Assembly (NCBI GenBank): GCA_965613685.1
Contig: OZ277031.1
Location: 930,001-994,000 of the forward strand
Length of the DNA stretch: 64,000 nucleotides
Reading direction: 5' to 3'
DNA from: Methylotenera oryzisoli_B
GTDB lineage: Bacteria > Pseudomonadota > Gammaproteobacteria > Burkholderiales > Methylophilaceae
Of the stretch, positions 62,561 to 64,000 are shown in pieces; positions within the stretch are counted from its first letter, which is position 1, and every line of letters begins with the position of its first letter. The notes below the pieces were generated by a model that was not told where the DNA came from, did no database searches, and saw nothing but the letters and a program-made list of their open reading frames with translations. The translations under genes and the position numbers were made by a program.

Positions 62561-64000
62561 TTACCCAACTTAAACATGCCCGGGTCTTTGACCCGGCCCA
62601 CAAAAAAAATGGTGTGGTAGAGGACATCTACATCAGCCAGGGTCGCATCGTGGCCAAACCATCCGCTGCCAGCAAAATAAGCACTAGCCTAGACCTAAGC
62701 GGCAAGGTGGTCATGGCCGGTGCCATCGACATGCACAGCCACATAGGCGGCGGCAAAACCAACATTGCCCGCATGCTTTTGCCGGAATTTCAGGCCAGCA
62801 AACACTACAGCGAACCGGAGGCACACATTTGCACGCCGGGCTGCAGCCATTTTGCCACGCCCACCAGCACCGAGACAGGCTTTCGCTACATAGAAATGGG
62901 TTACACGGCCGCCTTTGAACCAGCCTTGATGCCAGTTAACGCCAGGCAAGCGCACTTGGAGATGGCCGACACGCCCATGATAGACAAAGGCGCTTACGCC
63001 ATGCTGGGCAACGACGATTACTTTTTGCGCATGCTGGCCAGCCAACAAGACCAAAAAGCCATCAACGATTACGTGGCTTGGATATTACACAGCACCCAGT
63101 CCATAGGCATTAAGGTGGTGAACCCGGGCGGCATTAATGCCTTTAAATTCAATCAACGAAGATTGGATTTGGATGAGAACAACCGCCATTACCACGTATC
63201 GCCGCGGCAAATTTTACAAAGCTTGAGTCGCGCCGTGCACGAGCTGGGCGTGTCTAAACCACTGCACGTGCATTGCAACAACTTAGGTGCAGCCGGCAAC
63301 TTCCAAACCACACTGGACACCATGCGCGCCTCCGATGGCTTGCCCATGCATTTGACGCACATCCAGTTTCACAGCTACGGCAAAGAAGGCGACAAACAAT
63401 TCTCTTCAGCCGCAGCAGAAATTGCCGAGGCGCTGAATAAAAACAAACACATCACCGCCGACGTCGGGCAAATTCTGTTTGGCCAAACCGTCACCGCATC
63501 CGGTGACAGCATGATGCAGCACTTAAACGCGCGCCATGCCAACCCAAAAAAAGCCGTGTTGATGGACATCGAATGCGACGCCGGTTGCGGCGTGCTGCCT
63601 TTCAAGTATCGCGACCAAAACTTCGTGAATGCCTTGCAATGGGCCATAGGCCTGGAGCTCTTCTTATCCGTGGAAGACCCGTGGCGCATCTTTTTAACCA
63701 CCGACCACCCGAATGGCGCCCCGTTTACCAGCTACCCGCATTTAATTCGCCTATTAATGGATAAAAGCTTTAGAAACGAGGCCTTTGCCAAGCTAAATTT
63801 AGACGCACAAGCCATGAGCAATTTATTGAGCTTGGACCGCGAATACAGCCTTTATGACATCGCCATTATGACCCGCGCCGGCGCGGCTGGGCTGATAGGC
63901 TTAAACGACAGAGGCCATTTAGGTATAGGCGCGGCGGCCGACATCACGGTTTACACCGACCAAGCCGACCGCGAAGCCATGTTTAGCAAGCCTGATTACG
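62557..64000 (+). CDS. fhcA: Formylmethanofuran hydrolase subunit FhcA (3' end outside window)
   Basis: Start of the amidohydrolase subunit that hydrolyses formyl-methylofuran to formate; 481 codons are visible and the frame is open at the window edge (full family length about 550). Metal ligands H60 and H62 (DMHSH), a candidate carboxylated K185 (GIKVVNPGG), and later His in HVHCNNLG and HLTHIQFH fit FwdA/FmdA. The ATG overlaps the fhcB stop (ATGA). fhcD and fhcC are expected just downstream. Confidence 0.95.
   Translation, partial: MITQLKHARVFDPAHKKNGVVEDIYISQGRIVAKPSAASKISTSLDLSGKVVMAGAIDMHSHIGGGKTNIARMLLPEFQASKHYSEPEAHICTPGCSHFATPTSTETGFRYIEMGYTAAFEPALMPVNARQAHLEMADTPMIDKGAYAMLGNDDYFLRMLASQQDQKAINDYVAWILHSTQSIGIKVVNPGGINAFKFNQRRLDLDENNRHYHVSPRQILQSLSRAVHELGVSKPLHVHCNNLGAAGNFQTTLDTMRASDGLPMHLTHIQFHSYGKEGDKQFSSAAAEIAEALNKNKHITADVGQILFGQTVTASGDSMMQHLNARHANPKKAVLMDIECDAGCGVLPFKYRDQNFVNALQWAIGLELFLSVEDPWRIFLTTDHPNGAPFTSYPHLIRLLMDKSFRNEAFAKLNLDAQAMSNLLSLDREYSLYDIAIMTRAGAAGLIGLNDRGHLGIGAAADITVYTDQADREAMFSKPDY

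Noticed and set aside
1..64000. tRNA, rRNA, CRISPR, insertion sequence or prophage
   Set aside because: No tRNA-like cloverleaf with a T-loop GTTCRA box in a gap, no regular spaced repeats, no transposase or phage genes. All gaps are under about 150 bp.

Overview
The window is an unbroken stretch of bacterial chromosome of roughly even base composition, with short intergenic gaps and many genes that overlap by 1 to 4 bp. There is no rRNA, tRNA, CRISPR array, insertion sequence or prophage that I can support. Gene content and order (hfq-hflX-hflK-hflC-DUF2065-hisZ-purA; ffs-dnaX-ybaB-recR; rlmN-pilF-rodZ-ispG-hisS; cysI-DUF934-cysH-cysD-cysN) point to a betaproteobacterium. Genes of the tetrahydromethanopterin (H4MPT)/methylofuran C1 pathway (fhcB, the start of fhcA, and a four-gene block of archaeal-type genes after purA) point to a methylotroph, most likely Methylophilaceae or a relative. 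That assignment is inference from gene content only.

Layout. Positions 1-2.9 kb hold two RhlE-type DEAD-box RNA helicases, the first cut by the window edge, separated by a long perfect hairpin. On the minus strand, 2.9-11.6 kb reads (in transcription order) DUF302 lipoprotein, fhs, yigZ, an AI-2E family permease, rmuC, moaD, moaE, a Lon-like protease and an Hsp15-type S4 protein. A CysB-type LysR regulator (11.7-12.6 kb) diverges from a TauE/SafE permease and the sulfate assimilation genes (12.7-18.9 kb). These are followed by fdxA with a clear terminator, a YgjP-like metalloprotein, the SRP RNA, dnaX, ybaB and recR (to 22.9 kb). Minus-strand gph, ubiG, mtaD and an OmpA-family protein follow (to 26.8 kb). 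The minus-strand block 26.9-36.5 kb is the hfq-to-purA cluster with four H4MPT/methylofuran-type genes attached downstream. gltX and a three-part RND efflux system lie at 36.6-43.9 kb. The 44-50 kb stretch holds a small unknown gene, rimO, a small membrane protein, a ZIP transporter, pgeF, rluD, bamD and another small membrane protein. The minus-strand block 50-60.6 kb is der, bamB, yfgM, two peptide-type ABC ATPases, hisS, ispG, rodZ, pilF and rlmN. ndk then diverges from fhcB-fhcA, which runs off the right edge.

How the genes work together. FhcAB belongs to the complex that releases formate from formyl-H4MPT via methylofuran. The MfnB-like, DUF447, DHPS-related and flavoprotein genes probably make or reduce these cofactors. 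Fhs can return formate to the folate pool. The sulfur genes form a sulfate to APS to sulfite to sulfide route without PAPS: CysH has the Cys pairs of an iron-sulfur APS reductase and no cysC is present. BamB, BamD, YfgM, the lipoproteins and the OmpA protein serve the envelope.

The most notable items are the four archaeal-type cofactor genes in apparent operon with purA, two LysR-type dyads 21 bp apart in front of the sulfur locus, the orphan ABC ATPase pair inside the hisS-yfgM-bamB-der order, an unknown 107-residue basic protein at 44.0 kb, and several structured or repetitive intergenic elements. I found no clearly new multi-gene system; most of the window is core chromosome.
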